The notes: a model not told the origin generated them from the letters alone. A stretch of 5,923 bases of DNA from Thermoplasmata archaeon (GCA_021806345.1 JAJZXP010000414.1:1-5923); one strand, 5' to 3'. Numbered from the stretch's first letter, positions 1-5,675 are shown. Program-made: numbers and translations.

Positions 1-153
1 TTCCCTTTCAGGAAGTATATCCGATAAAAATCCCCTGAGCGCCCCCCTATTGAAACTCTTTTTCTCTTTCTCAGTCCATTTTCTATCTGTTGTTACGCCA
101 AATTCCATATCTGAATGGGGAAAGATGCACGATATTGCTTTTTCTTCTACCAT
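1..153 (-). CDS. Unrecognised protein, N-terminal part (runs off left edge)
   Basis: This reverse-strand frame is open for 51 codons from the ATG at 153 to the window edge, so its C-terminus is missing. The visible product starts MVEEKAISCIFPHSDMEFG and continues with a charged Lys/Glu-rich stretch (DRKWTEKEKKSFNRG) and then a helical-looking segment ending DILPERE. I do not recognise the family. The Trp and Gly in the charged segment, followed by an amphipathic helix, vaguely recall the C-terminal helix of SRPBCC/START-like proteins, but that is a guess. A TATA-like run (AATATAAAAG) lies about 22 bases upstream of the ATG, slightly close for a leaderless start. The frame stays open upstream to a TGA at 250-252 without another ATG, GTG or TTG, so the gene may be the 3' part of a longer, broken one. 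A G-run at about 42-47 is a possible indel hotspot. A plus-strand open frame overlapping this region starts only at TTG and looks like a shadow. Confidence 0.5.
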   Translation of the reverse strand, partial: MVEEKAISCIFPHSDMEFGVTTDRKWTEKEKKSFNRGALRGFLSDILPERE

Positions 154-294
154 CTTGACATATGATGTGGCTTTTATATTAATCTTCCGTAGCTTAAATA
201 TTAGGAAACAAGACGTCCAAGAATATGGATGTTTGAAGGCTTCAATATGTCAATTAACAAGAGCATCTATCGTTATTGAAACTGAACGTTCCAT
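154..294 (-). pseudogene. Possible 5' remnant of the left-edge gene, interrupted by TGA
   Basis: On the reverse strand an ATG at 294 begins MERSVSITIDALVN and stops at a TGA (250-252). The same frame then continues with no further stop through HIEAFKHPYSWTS and INIKATSYVK into the ATG at 153 of the left-edge gene. A TATAAAT box at 311-317 lies about 20 bases before the ATG at 294. The first residues resemble the opening beta strand of SRPBCC proteins (an ERS-x-x-I-x-I-x-A pattern), but this is weak. Together these hint at one gene of at least 98 codons with a nonsense mutation. The alternative is chance: a 14-codon open frame and an ordinary upstream region. Apart from this, 154-430 is an AT-rich divergent intergenic region. 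Confidence 0.25.
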
Positions 295-398
295 TATCTG
301 CGCCCAAGAGATTTATAGGATTAATATGTAGATAGATGTTAAAAACGTTAAGTGTTAATATATATTATAAATGATGTGTTCGTTGCTCTGAACAAAAA

Positions 399-409
399 CT
401 TTTAAAACA
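399..409 (+). promoter_or_regulatory. TATA-like box of the 68-residue gene
   Basis: The run CTTTTAAAACA is centred about 27 bases upstream of the ATG at 431. No Shine-Dalgarno sequence precedes that ATG. Spacing and sequence fit an archaeal TATA box driving a leaderless transcript that starts at or next to the ATG. Confidence 0.5.
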
Positions 410-430
410 CATAAAATTACTTCAGAATTT

Positions 431-637
431 ATGAAGAGAAATCCGTTTAGCAAGGAATACAACTCAGGAAGGAAGGATCAGTTCGATGTGGATTATGCCA
501 TATTCAAGAAGTGCTCAGAAGAGGCACAGACAAAAGAGGAACTTATAGCAATGTTAGAAGAGAAATTCAATTACGTAATATCCAGGATAGCAAATGAGAA
601 TGCAAAGGAGCTGCTTGAGGAAATGCAGTTATTATAG
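431..637 (+). CDS. Small acidic helical protein of unknown function
   Basis: This 68-residue protein starts MKRNPFSKEYNSGRKDQFD and ends LLEEMQLL. After a basic, Asn/Ser-rich N-terminus of about 20 residues it is predicted by eye to be almost all helical: residues 20-33 (DVDYAIFKKCSEEA), then 34-68, rich in Glu, Lys and Leu with heptad-like hydrophobic spacing. There is no signal peptide, membrane segment or Cys/His metal site. I do not recognise the family. The ATG start is supported by the leaderless-type TATA box 27 bases upstream. It is a single-gene unit on the plus strand, followed 104 bases later by another small gene with its own promoter signals. Codon use is ordinary and strongly protein-like (many GAA/AAA/GAG codons), so I believe it is real. 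It could be a small regulatory or accessory protein of the surrounding island, but nothing in the sequence shows its role. Confidence 0.6.
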   Translation: MKRNPFSKEYNSGRKDQFDVDYAIFKKCSEEAQTKEELIAMLEEKFNYVISRIANENAKELLEEMQLL

Positions 638-702
638 GTTGAAATTGAGGTTCTGTTAAGTTGTCGGCTGATGTAGTCTATTGTTAATTTTCGGTTGATA
701 TA

Positions 703-739
703 CTTTTAATTAAGGATCCTATATTCTCCTTTGGTGATC
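703..739 (+). promoter_or_regulatory. TATA-like box and Shine-Dalgarno of the 64-residue gene
   Basis: A TATA-like run (CTTTTAATTAAGG, 703-715) is followed by GGTGATC at 733-739, two bases before the ATG at 742. GGTGATC is complementary to the conserved 3' end of archaeal 16S rRNA, although the spacing is short. This gene therefore appears to be translated with a leader, unlike the apparently leaderless gene at 431. Confidence 0.5.
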
Positions 740-741
740 AA

Positions 742-936
742 ATGGCAAAAAATGTTAAAGAAACCGAGAAGTTCCTAGTTGGATGGGGGACGAAAGGAAA
801 GAGAATTGCATTTTTCATTTCACACAAAGAACTTCCAGATACTATGAAAAGTCCCATACCGTGCGATCCAGAAAACCTAGAAGCTAAGATGGTGGAACTC
901 GCAAGAAAAGTAGATGAAATAAGAGGAAAATCCTAA
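742..936 (+). CDS. Small conserved-looking protein of unknown function
   Basis: This 64-residue protein starts MAKNVKETEKFLVGWGTKGK. It has a basic N-terminal third, a probable beta strand around residues 20-27 (RIAFFISH), a Pro-rich middle (residues 32-43, including KSPIPCDPE) and a C-terminal amphipathic helix (about 44-62, LEAKMVELARKVDEIR). There is one cysteine, no membrane segment and no motif I can name. A GGTGATC Shine-Dalgarno just before the ATG and a TATA-like run farther up support both the gene and its start. It converges with the transposase gene, with 29 bases between the two stop codons. Its position beside the insertion sequence could mean it is a passenger, but I found no terminal repeat enclosing it, so an independent chromosomal or island gene is equally likely. 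Confidence 0.6.
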   Translation: MAKNVKETEKFLVGWGTKGKRIAFFISHKELPDTMKSPIPCDPENLEAKMVELARKVDEIRGKS

Positions 937-965
937 TTCACTGATGCATTCTGTATTAGTGTCAT

Positions 966-2031
966 TCACTTATCATCGCCTTCAACAACGATTCCACTCA
1001 CATCAGCAGGGGTCTTTCCTTTCAAGGCTTCATGAGGTCTTACATAGTTATGGTAAAGCTGATAGCCTTTCAAGATAGGACTATCTTTTGTTTTTAAACC
1101 TCTCGTGACTTTCTCCCTGTCTCTGGTTTCTCCATTCAGCCTTTCCATTTTGTTATTGTTCATATCGCCTTTCAGGTGAATATGGCTGATATGCTTTGAA
1201 ATCTGCTTGTTTGAGTAGAACTCCTTTCTGAATGCCTGAGCAAAATTCTTAGCGCCATCGCTAATTAGTATCTTAGGCTTCTTTCCTGTTAGTTCAACTG
1301 CATCCTTATACATTGGCCTTACATCCGAAGTTCCTTTGTGGTCTGCTACCTGCTGAGAAATCCAGAATCTTGTATCATCATCCATCATTGAAAACAGATA
1401 GGTAAGATTCCCACGCACTTTCATGTATATTTCATCTGTTCTCCATACATCTGAAACTTGAGGGGTTATTCTGTCAAGATAGGTTTGCATGAGACCAACA
1501 TATTTTCCAATCCAGTTGTAAACAGTTACATGTGATACCTGAACTCCAAGAAGCTTCAAGGCCCTCATTGTATTTCTGAGGGATTCACCAGAAAAATACA
1601 ACTGCATAGCTGTTGTTATTGCCTTTGGGTTGTGCTTCATCTTCTCAAAACCTATGTTAAGGGAAAATGTCCTGCTGCATGATTTGCACTTGAACCTCTG
1701 TATTGCGAATTCCTTGTTCTTCCTGTTCCCCGTCTTTACTATCTCGGAAGAATGACAGAATATGCAGTCTGATACAGCAACAGGCTCAATTACTATGTTT
1801 TTCTTGACCTCTTCCCTTATGCTTATAGATAATCTGACTGCCCATCCATGTTTGCACATTTCCCTTCTGAACTCATAATCTCGACAATTGCACTCCCAAC
1901 CATGATCTGTTAACTGTGTAAAACGAATCTGATGATTGTGATTTAACTTGGTATCTTTCTGAATTGATTCTCTTAACTCCACCGTTTTCAAGGATTTCTT
2001 TTCCTTTCATTTCTCTTGGATTAGTAGCCAT
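966..2031 (-). pseudogene. SWIM-finger DDE transposase, frameshifted near its N-terminus
   Basis: The C-terminal frame (966 to about 1910) encodes the catalytic part. Numbering from a weak TTG at 1991, it has a SWIM finger (C35-x-C37 ... C46-x-H48), a zinc ribbon (C76-x2-C79 ... C102-x2-C105), a helix-turn-helix around 125-165 and an IS6/IS240-like DDE core: D186 (RTDE), D245 (ISDGAKN), E283 (KMERLNG). It ends with the typical YHNYVRPHEALKGKTPA. The TTG is an unlikely start. A different frame begins at ATG 2031 behind a good AAGGTG site, reads MATNPREMKGKEIL, then VKRINSERYQVKSQS and FYTV, and stops at 1873. That is the expected beginning of SWIM transposases of this type. The two frames join near 1903-1918, just before HGWECNC, where the sequence has one base too many or two too few. 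The gene is therefore probably inactive, unless frameshifting restores a protein of about 355 residues. Everything after the join is open and keeps all catalytic residues. Confidence 0.8.
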
Positions 2032-2037
2032 TTCTTA

Positions 2038-2043
2038 CACCTT
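2038..2043 (-). promoter_or_regulatory. Shine-Dalgarno AAGGTG deciding the transposase start
   Basis: On the minus strand AAGGTG lies six bases before the ATG at 2031. This favours ATG 2031, in the upstream frame, over the TTG at 1991 as the original start of the transposase, and so supports the frameshift interpretation. TATA-like runs (for example TTTAATATAC) lie farther upstream, within 2070-2095. Confidence 0.5.
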
Positions 2044-2110
2044 ACTTAATGGTATATTAGTAATAGGTATATAGTATATTAAACTATCTACTGTTAGTAT
2101 ATTACCACAA

Positions 2111-2120
2111 AGTATATACT
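2111..2120 (+). promoter_or_regulatory. TATA-like palindrome in the promoter of the 43-residue zinc-ribbon gene
   Basis: AGTATATACT is a perfect 10-bp palindrome. Its TATATA core is centred about 25 bases before the ATG at 2141, the right place for a leaderless archaeal promoter. The same 10-mer occurs at 5609-5618, just upstream of the RHH gene. It may be a TATA box, an operator overlapping it, or both. Confidence 0.5.
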
Positions 2121-2140
2121 AAATTTAACAATAACTACCT

Positions 2141-2272
2141 ATGGCAATTATACAGTTAGAAGGCTTCAAATGCGAAAGATGCCGTCATGAATGGGTTAAA
2201 CGTGGAGAAGATGAACCTAAAGTATGTCCTAAATGCAAGAGCCCTTACTGGAATGTCCCTCGGAAAAAATGA
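2141..2272 (+). CDS. 43-residue zinc-ribbon protein
   Basis: The gene encodes 43 residues starting MAIIQLEGFKCERCRHEW. It has a four-cysteine zinc ribbon: C11-x2-C14 and C29-P-K-C32, with conserved-looking surroundings (C-x-H-x-W-x-x-R after the first knuckle, K-S-P-Y-W-N-V-P-R at the C-terminus). Small proteins of this form are common in archaea and usually annotated as hypothetical; the ribbon probably serves nucleic-acid or protein contacts, but no biochemical role can be read from the sequence. The ATG is supported by a TATA-like box 25 bases upstream and the absence of a Shine-Dalgarno, meaning a leaderless mRNA. It is divergent from the transposase across 109 bases and convergent with the specificity-subunit gene, with a 20-base gap between stops. 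Its promoter shares a palindrome with the RHH gene of the restriction-modification operon, which might link their regulation. Confidence 0.75.
   Translation: MAIIQLEGFKCERCRHEWVKRGEDEPKVCPKCKSPYWNVPRKK
2264..2269 (-). terminator. Possible oligo-T terminator after the specificity-subunit gene
   Basis: Read on the minus strand, a run of six T lies about 24 bases after the stop of the specificity-subunit gene, with a TTTT a little earlier. Archaeal RNA polymerase often stops at such U-runs. It lies inside the coding end of the convergent zinc-ribbon gene, so it may simply reflect Lys codons there. Confidence 0.25.
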
Positions 2273-2292
2273 GACTAAAACAGTATCACATC

Positions 2293-3387
2293 CTATTCCT
2301 TGAAGTCCTTGTTCAAAAGTTCCTGAATTTTCAGAAGATTCCTCTGCAGTACTTTTTCATATCTTGATATTTCTTCAAATTTTCGGACAACCTCCAATTG
2401 TTCTTCCATGGCAGGTATGTCAAACACCGCATTTTTGAAAAACCCGGTCATGTTCCATGTTCCATTGTCGGATGCCGAAGAAAAATCGAGGAATGTCTTT
2501 TGGTAGTTCAGAGTCACCCATTTGAGAGAAACTTTGTATTTTATGTCATCTTTGAGCTTCAATATATAGGCATGGTCATTCAGAGTATATTTTCCGTTTT
2601 CAAGGTAGTTTACTCTGCCAGCTTTGCCGTTGCGTGAAACATGAATCCCTTCTCCGCAGTATACTCTGATTTTCTTGCTTTGGTCTGTTGGAGAGGGGCA
2701 TTTGCTTGTATATAGGCAATTTTCCATATCTGGACTGCCAGTGAGAACCCTATAGGGTCTTTCATCCTCACCAAATGTATTAGCATAGAGATATTCCTCC
2801 GTTAACCCACTATTGCCACTGATGTGATCAAATAAATCGCTGACTGGGATTTCTCTACCTTGAAATACATCATATTCGATCGTAAGTGTTGTCTCTTCTA
2901 CTCTTTTGATTCTCTGAAGGATTCTACTGATTTGGTCTTTCAGTCCCATAATTCTTTTTATTTTTTCAAATTCCCGGGTTTGATCTTCCTTTTCTGGGAT
3001 TTCAAGTTCCAGTTCTTCAACAATTTCTTTGTTCAGGTAACTTACCCCTTCTTTGCTTGTTGCTATCTGGACAAAGTTCTTTGATAGTTTGAAAGCGCAC
3101 CAATCCAAGAGAATCTTATCTCTCCAATCTGGAAAAGGGATTAGGATAGCTGTATTATTTGCGTCGAAGACTTTGTCTTGAACAAAGGCTAAACCACGAT
3201 TTCCCTTGGTAGGGTATGTTATGCATGGTAGCTCAGTTTCTTTAACTATTGCCTTATCCCAATATCCCTTTATTTCGTTATGGGCTGTAATAATGGGTAT
3301 CTTACCATTATTTGGAATTGCATAGTAAATCTCTTCATCTGTGATCTGAATTCCTTGATTCAAATCAAATATCTTCTGTAGCTTCAT
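2293..3387 (-). CDS. HsdS/BcgIB-like DNA specificity subunit with two target recognition domains
   Basis: This 364-residue protein selects the DNA sequence recognised by the partner nuclease-methyltransferase. It shows the duplicated layout of type I-style specificity subunits. TRD1 spans about 1-132 and ends in the ExIP-x4-Q signature (LELEIPEKEDQ, about 126-136), followed by a coiled coil (137-167). TRD2 spans about 178-325 and ends in FDIPAMEEQ (322-330), followed by a second coiled coil (331-362). Two TRDs imply a bipartite, asymmetric recognition sequence. The length is shorter than many HsdS proteins and close to the separate B subunit of BcgI-type enzymes. The ATG overlaps the TAA of the upstream gene by one base (TAATG), so the two are translationally coupled. 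No truncation or frameshift is seen. The recognition sequence cannot be predicted from what is visible. Confidence 0.9.
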   Translation of the reverse strand: MKLQKIFDLNQGIQITDEEIYYAIPNNGKIPIITAHNEIKGYWDKAIVKETELPCITYPTKGNRGLAFVQDKVFDANNTAILIPFPDWRDKILLDWCAFKLSKNFVQIATSKEGVSYLNKEIVEELELEIPEKEDQTREFEKIKRIMGLKDQISRILQRIKRVEETTLTIEYDVFQGREIPVSDLFDHISGNSGLTEEYLYANTFGEDERPYRVLTGSPDMENCLYTSKCPSPTDQSKKIRVYCGEGIHVSRNGKAGRVNYLENGKYTLNDHAYILKLKDDIKYKVSLKWVTLNYQKTFLDFSSASDNGTWNMTGFFKNAVFDIPAMEEQLEVVRKFEEISRYEKVLQRNLLKIQELLNKDFKE

Positions 3388-5423
3388 TAAGACCGCCCTA
3401 GCTGAGAGACTTCTTCTCTTATTTTTTCAAGTTCTTCATCAAGTATTTCCATGGTAATGTATTTTGCAGAATACGGTCTTAAGTGAAACTCTGGTAACAA
3501 GGTTTTGTAACGGTCGCTTTCAATGGTGTTCATTGAGATGAATCCTCCCTTTCGCATTGTAACCTCTATTCCTTTGTCAGTAATCCACGTAGTTCCTCCT
3601 TCTGACGAATCATCAAATTTCAGCCATGCGGTTTCTAAAGTTCCTGGCATTTCTTCTCCTTCGGTACTAACCCACGCTGAAATCTCATCGTGCATCCAAC
3701 CATTTCGATTGTTTCGAAGTCTTGTAGGGAACCGCTTATCGCTATTGGCTAACCCATCATTGTCAATAATATACATCCAAATTGGTTCCGTTTGATGCTT
3801 CGTGAGTTCCTCGCTACGTTTTGTTATGAAGAGTGCGTAGGTCTTTTCTTTAGTGTACGGGGCAAATGCAAATTTTGGCAGAGACACTATTGCGTCAATA
3901 TTGCATTTCTCCAAAAGTTCCTCTCTGAATGGGGCGTAAGATGGGTTCTCAAGTACACCATCCGGCGTGATTACGCATGCCTTTCCACCAATTTCGAGCA
4001 ATTTCATTATCCTCGACAAGAACGCTATTTCAGTTCTTGTTGTTGACAATCTCGTACTTTCGGCTTTTAGGACCCCATATCCATAGGGAGGGTTTGTTAT
4101 TATGTAATTGAATTTCTCGGTTCTAAAATCATGTTTAAGTGTATCATAAGCAAACATGTTTGTATGGCCATCTCCAACAAGAAACATATTAAGTTTAGTT
4201 CTGGAAATATTCTCTTCTCTTACATCTATTCCATAGAAACAGGATTTTTCGATAAATTTCTTAGCATCATTGTTGAAAGTTCTCGTCAGTTGGTAGTTTG
4301 CCCTCAGTACCTTAAATCCTTCCGTCAAAAACCCTCCTGTGCCGCAAGCAGGATCCAAAACTCTGAACTTCTTGTTGTTATTGAAAAACTTTTCTTGTCC
4401 AAGTAGCAACTTTGAGAACACACGAGTATATTGACGTCTTGTGAAGTACTCACCAAAATCTTTTTTCTCTTTATCGGAGGCAAACATCTCATATACTGCC
4501 CCAAATAAGTCAAATCCTGCACCATGCAGTGGTTTCATTGAGTCGACCACCTCGTAAATGATCTTAACATCATCTTTGTCAATCAGAGATGGTTTGCCTG
4601 CTTCTCCGGTTATGCAAATCCTAACGGATTCCATTAAATTTTTGAACTCATTAAAATCCGTATTCGTTTCAAGTCTCTGTATGTACGTAGCCAGATTGCC
4701 AACTAATTTCTCGGAACTCTCATCATAGCATTCAGACCAATATATCTGGGATGCATCTTTTTTCCCTTCTTCTTTAGTTTTTTCCTCAAAAAATTCTAGA
4801 GATACAAAACCTATTGTGAAGTCTATTTTCTCAACATTATTCTTAAAGTTTATTCCTCGATACACAGTGGCCAACTCAAGGAGTTTCTTGTTGAAGATTG
4901 CCTCAGAGATTTTTGAAAGAGAGTCAACATTTGTGTTGATATTATCAAGGTCAGGATCTTTCTTCAAACGACTTTTGATTATTCGCAAAATGTCAATGTT
5001 CTGAAATTCCCTTAATGGATTTCCATTCAACTTTATCTCAGCACCTGTCTTGACATTGTAAAAGTGGGATGTCTTAACATTCGTTACAATGTAGTAAGGT
5101 AGTCCGAGTTTCGGCGCTTTTTTCTTCCCTTGATCTATTGCATCAATCCAGTCAAGATCACCAACTTTACAGTCATCTTTTGCCTCGGCATAGGCTACCA
5201 AGTTAGAAATGAACTGTTTGTCATTCTTTAGTTCTTGGTCATATTCAAATTCAGAAATCAAAAGATCAGGGCGTTTCGACCCAGTGTACTCTGAAAAGGT
5301 CGTATCGTTCACAATCTGACGCAAAGGTATATTCAACTGATTCACCAAAACTTCACTGATGAAACGTCCAACTGTGAGTGCTTCCTGTTTTTTTCTCTTA
5401 GATATTTGAACCACCTCCTTCAA
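3387..5423 (-). CDS. Fused nuclease-like plus N6-adenine DNA methyltransferase (HsdM/BcgIA-like)
   Basis: This large protein of up to 678 residues is the catalytic subunit of a restriction-modification system. The N-terminal part (about 13-150) resembles the HsdR N-terminal domain: R51-P52-D53 followed by E80-A81-K82, the PD...ExK arrangement of many restriction nucleases. The middle carries the HsdM-type region: FGAVYEMF and GEYFTRRQ (307-331), the AdoMet-binding motif VLDPACGTGGF (355-365) and the catalytic motif NPPY (444-447) of N6-adenine methylases. The remainder up to about 540 completes the methylase fold. The C-terminus (about 550-678) ends in a charged helix that could dock the specificity subunit. 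BcgI-type A subunits combine both activities in a similar length, whereas classical HsdM is shorter and lacks the nuclease part. No separate HsdR is visible. The listed start is TTG at 5423, but a strong GGAGGTG lies just inside it (5412-5418), so the true start is uncertain. The frame is intact. Confidence 0.88.
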   Translation of the reverse strand: MKEVVQISKRKKQEALTVGRFISEVLVNQLNIPLRQIVNDTTFSEYTGSKRPDLLISEFEYDQELKNDKQFISNLVAYAEAKDDCKVGDLDWIDAIDQGKKKAPKLGLPYYIVTNVKTSHFYNVKTGAEIKLNGNPLREFQNIDILRIIKSRLKKDPDLDNINTNVDSLSKISEAIFNKKLLELATVYRGINFKNNVEKIDFTIGFVSLEFFEEKTKEEGKKDASQIYWSECYDESSEKLVGNLATYIQRLETNTDFNEFKNLMESVRICITGEAGKPSLIDKDDVKIIYEVVDSMKPLHGAGFDLFGAVYEMFASDKEKKDFGEYFTRRQYTRVFSKLLLGQEKFFNNNKKFRVLDPACGTGGFLTEGFKVLRANYQLTRTFNNDAKKFIEKSCFYGIDVREENISRTKLNMFLVGDGHTNMFAYDTLKHDFRTEKFNYIITNPPYGYGVLKAESTRLSTTRTEIAFLSRIMKLLEIGGKACVITPDGVLENPSYAPFREELLEKCNIDAIVSLPKFAFAPYTKEKTYALFITKRSEELTKHQTEPIWMYIIDNDGLANSDKRFPTRLRNNRNGWMHDEISAWVSTEGEEMPGTLETAWLKFDDSSEGGTTWITDKGIEVTMRKGGFISMNTIESDRYKTLLPEFHLRPYSAKYITMEILDEELEKIREEVSQLGRS
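5412..5418 (-). promoter_or_regulatory. Strong Shine-Dalgarno just inside the annotated methyltransferase start
   Basis: GGAGGTG on the minus strand is an almost perfect match to the anti-Shine-Dalgarno, but it lies after the TTG at 5423, covering codons 2-4. Six bases further on, the in-frame codon is ATA (5403-5405). No ATG follows at the proper distance. The candidates are TTG 5423 (SD in the wrong place), GTG 5414 (overlapping the SD) and ATA 5405 (ideal spacing, very rare start codon). The site lies 27-33 bases beyond the stop of the RHH gene, so coupling to that gene is also possible. Confidence 0.5.
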
Positions 5424-5444
5424 TGGATTCCGTAAATAAGAGCG

Positions 5445-5603
5445 TCATTGATTCCCCTCATGTAACATTAAAAATTCCGTAAGTGCTTTGTTGAAAACAT
5501 CATTTTCTGTCATATCATGCTCTAAGGCATACCGTTTAGCATCTTTCAATAATGTTTTTGGAAGTTTGAAAGTGGTTCTTGCAATGTTTTCCTCTTTCTG
5601 CAT
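5445..5603 (-). CDS. 52-residue ribbon-helix-helix (CopG/Arc-like) DNA-binding protein
   Basis: This short gene encodes MQKEENIARTTFKLPKTLL and continues to 52 residues ending LMLHEGNQ. The pattern is a textbook ribbon-helix-helix: a beta strand (about 8-15, ARTTFKLP), helix A (16-30, KTLLKDAKRYALEHD) and helix B (32-47, TENDVFNKALTEFLML). RHH proteins dimerise and insert the strand pair into the DNA major groove, usually as repressors or antitoxins. A TAA directly precedes the ATG in frame, so no longer N-terminus is possible. It is the first gene of the nuclease-methyltransferase/specificity operon and lies in the same frame as the methyltransferase, with only TGA plus seven codons before the TTG. 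The likely role, inferred from position, is transcriptional control of the operon, comparable to the controller proteins of other restriction-modification systems. An antitoxin role is less likely because no toxin gene is adjacent. Confidence 0.8.
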   Translation of the reverse strand: MQKEENIARTTFKLPKTLLKDAKRYALEHDMTENDVFNKALTEFLMLHEGNQ

Positions 5604-5608
5604 TTAAG

Positions 5609-5658
5609 AGTATATACTTATCGAAGTACATGAACTTTATTGCTTGTACTCATATATG
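5609..5658 (-). promoter_or_regulatory. Promoter/operator region of the RHH-restriction-modification operon
   Basis: The 72 bases before the RHH gene contain three palindromes: AGTATATACT (5609-5618, perfect), AAGTACATGAACTT (5624-5637, one mismatched pair) and CATATATG (5651-5658, perfect). The centres are 17 and 24 bases apart. No Shine-Dalgarno precedes the RHH ATG. The AGTATATACT box is only about 6 bases from the start codon, too close to be the TATA box for that start, which makes an operator role more plausible there. CATATATG or the AATAAAG near 5640 could be the TATA element. Binding by the RHH protein is inferred, not shown. Confidence 0.45.
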
Positions 5659-5675
5659 TCTAAATGTAAAATGAA

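Larger units (their letters stand above)
940..2100 (-). mobile_element. Insertion sequence with SWIM-finger DDE transposase; ends not resolved
   Basis: The element is defined by its transposase (966-2031, minus strand). I looked for terminal inverted repeats between 936-966 on the left and 2032-2140 on the right and found no convincing pair, so the limits given are approximate. The left end must lie after the stop at 936 if the neighbouring 64-residue gene is not part of it. The right end must lie within the AT-rich divergent region before the zinc-ribbon gene at 2141. Because the transposase frame is disrupted and the ends are unclear, the copy may be inactive or decayed at the ends. The DDE domain resembles the IS6/IS240-like group, in which archaeal members with an N-terminal SWIM finger occur. 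The family assignment is inferred from motifs only. Confidence 0.55.

Noticed and set aside
50..331. Plus-strand open frame of 93 codons at the left end
   Set aside because: It starts only at TTG, has no ribosome binding site or promoter at the right distance, has a Phe/Ser/Ile-rich product without recognisable pattern, and lies antisense to a more protein-like reverse frame.
340..366. Repeated GTTAA units and the palindrome AATATATATT
   Set aside because: Short AT-rich repeats in an AT-rich divergent intergenic region; expected by chance and without regular spacing.
371..395. ATGATGT followed by CTGA, resembling boxes C and D of a small guide RNA
   Set aside because: The spacing is too short for an archaeal C/D RNA, no C'/D' pair or terminal stem is visible, and it lies inside a promoter region.
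649..715. GGTTCTGTTAAG followed by an AT-rich stretch, resembling an IS6-type terminal repeat
   Set aside because: No inverted partner (CTTAACAGAACC) is present on the other side of the transposase. The nearest resemblance, TTTAACAATAACTACC before 2140, is too weak and abuts the zinc-ribbon ATG.
2398..5004. Several plus-strand open frames inside the methyltransferase and specificity genes
   Set aside because: They are antisense to two long, motif-confirmed genes, lack start signals and show no protein features.
3387..5423. A classical type I system missing its HsdR subunit
   Set aside because: The methyltransferase itself carries an HsdR-type nuclease-like N-terminus and the operon has unrelated genes on both sides, so a self-contained fused enzyme is the better reading, though a distant hsdR cannot be excluded.
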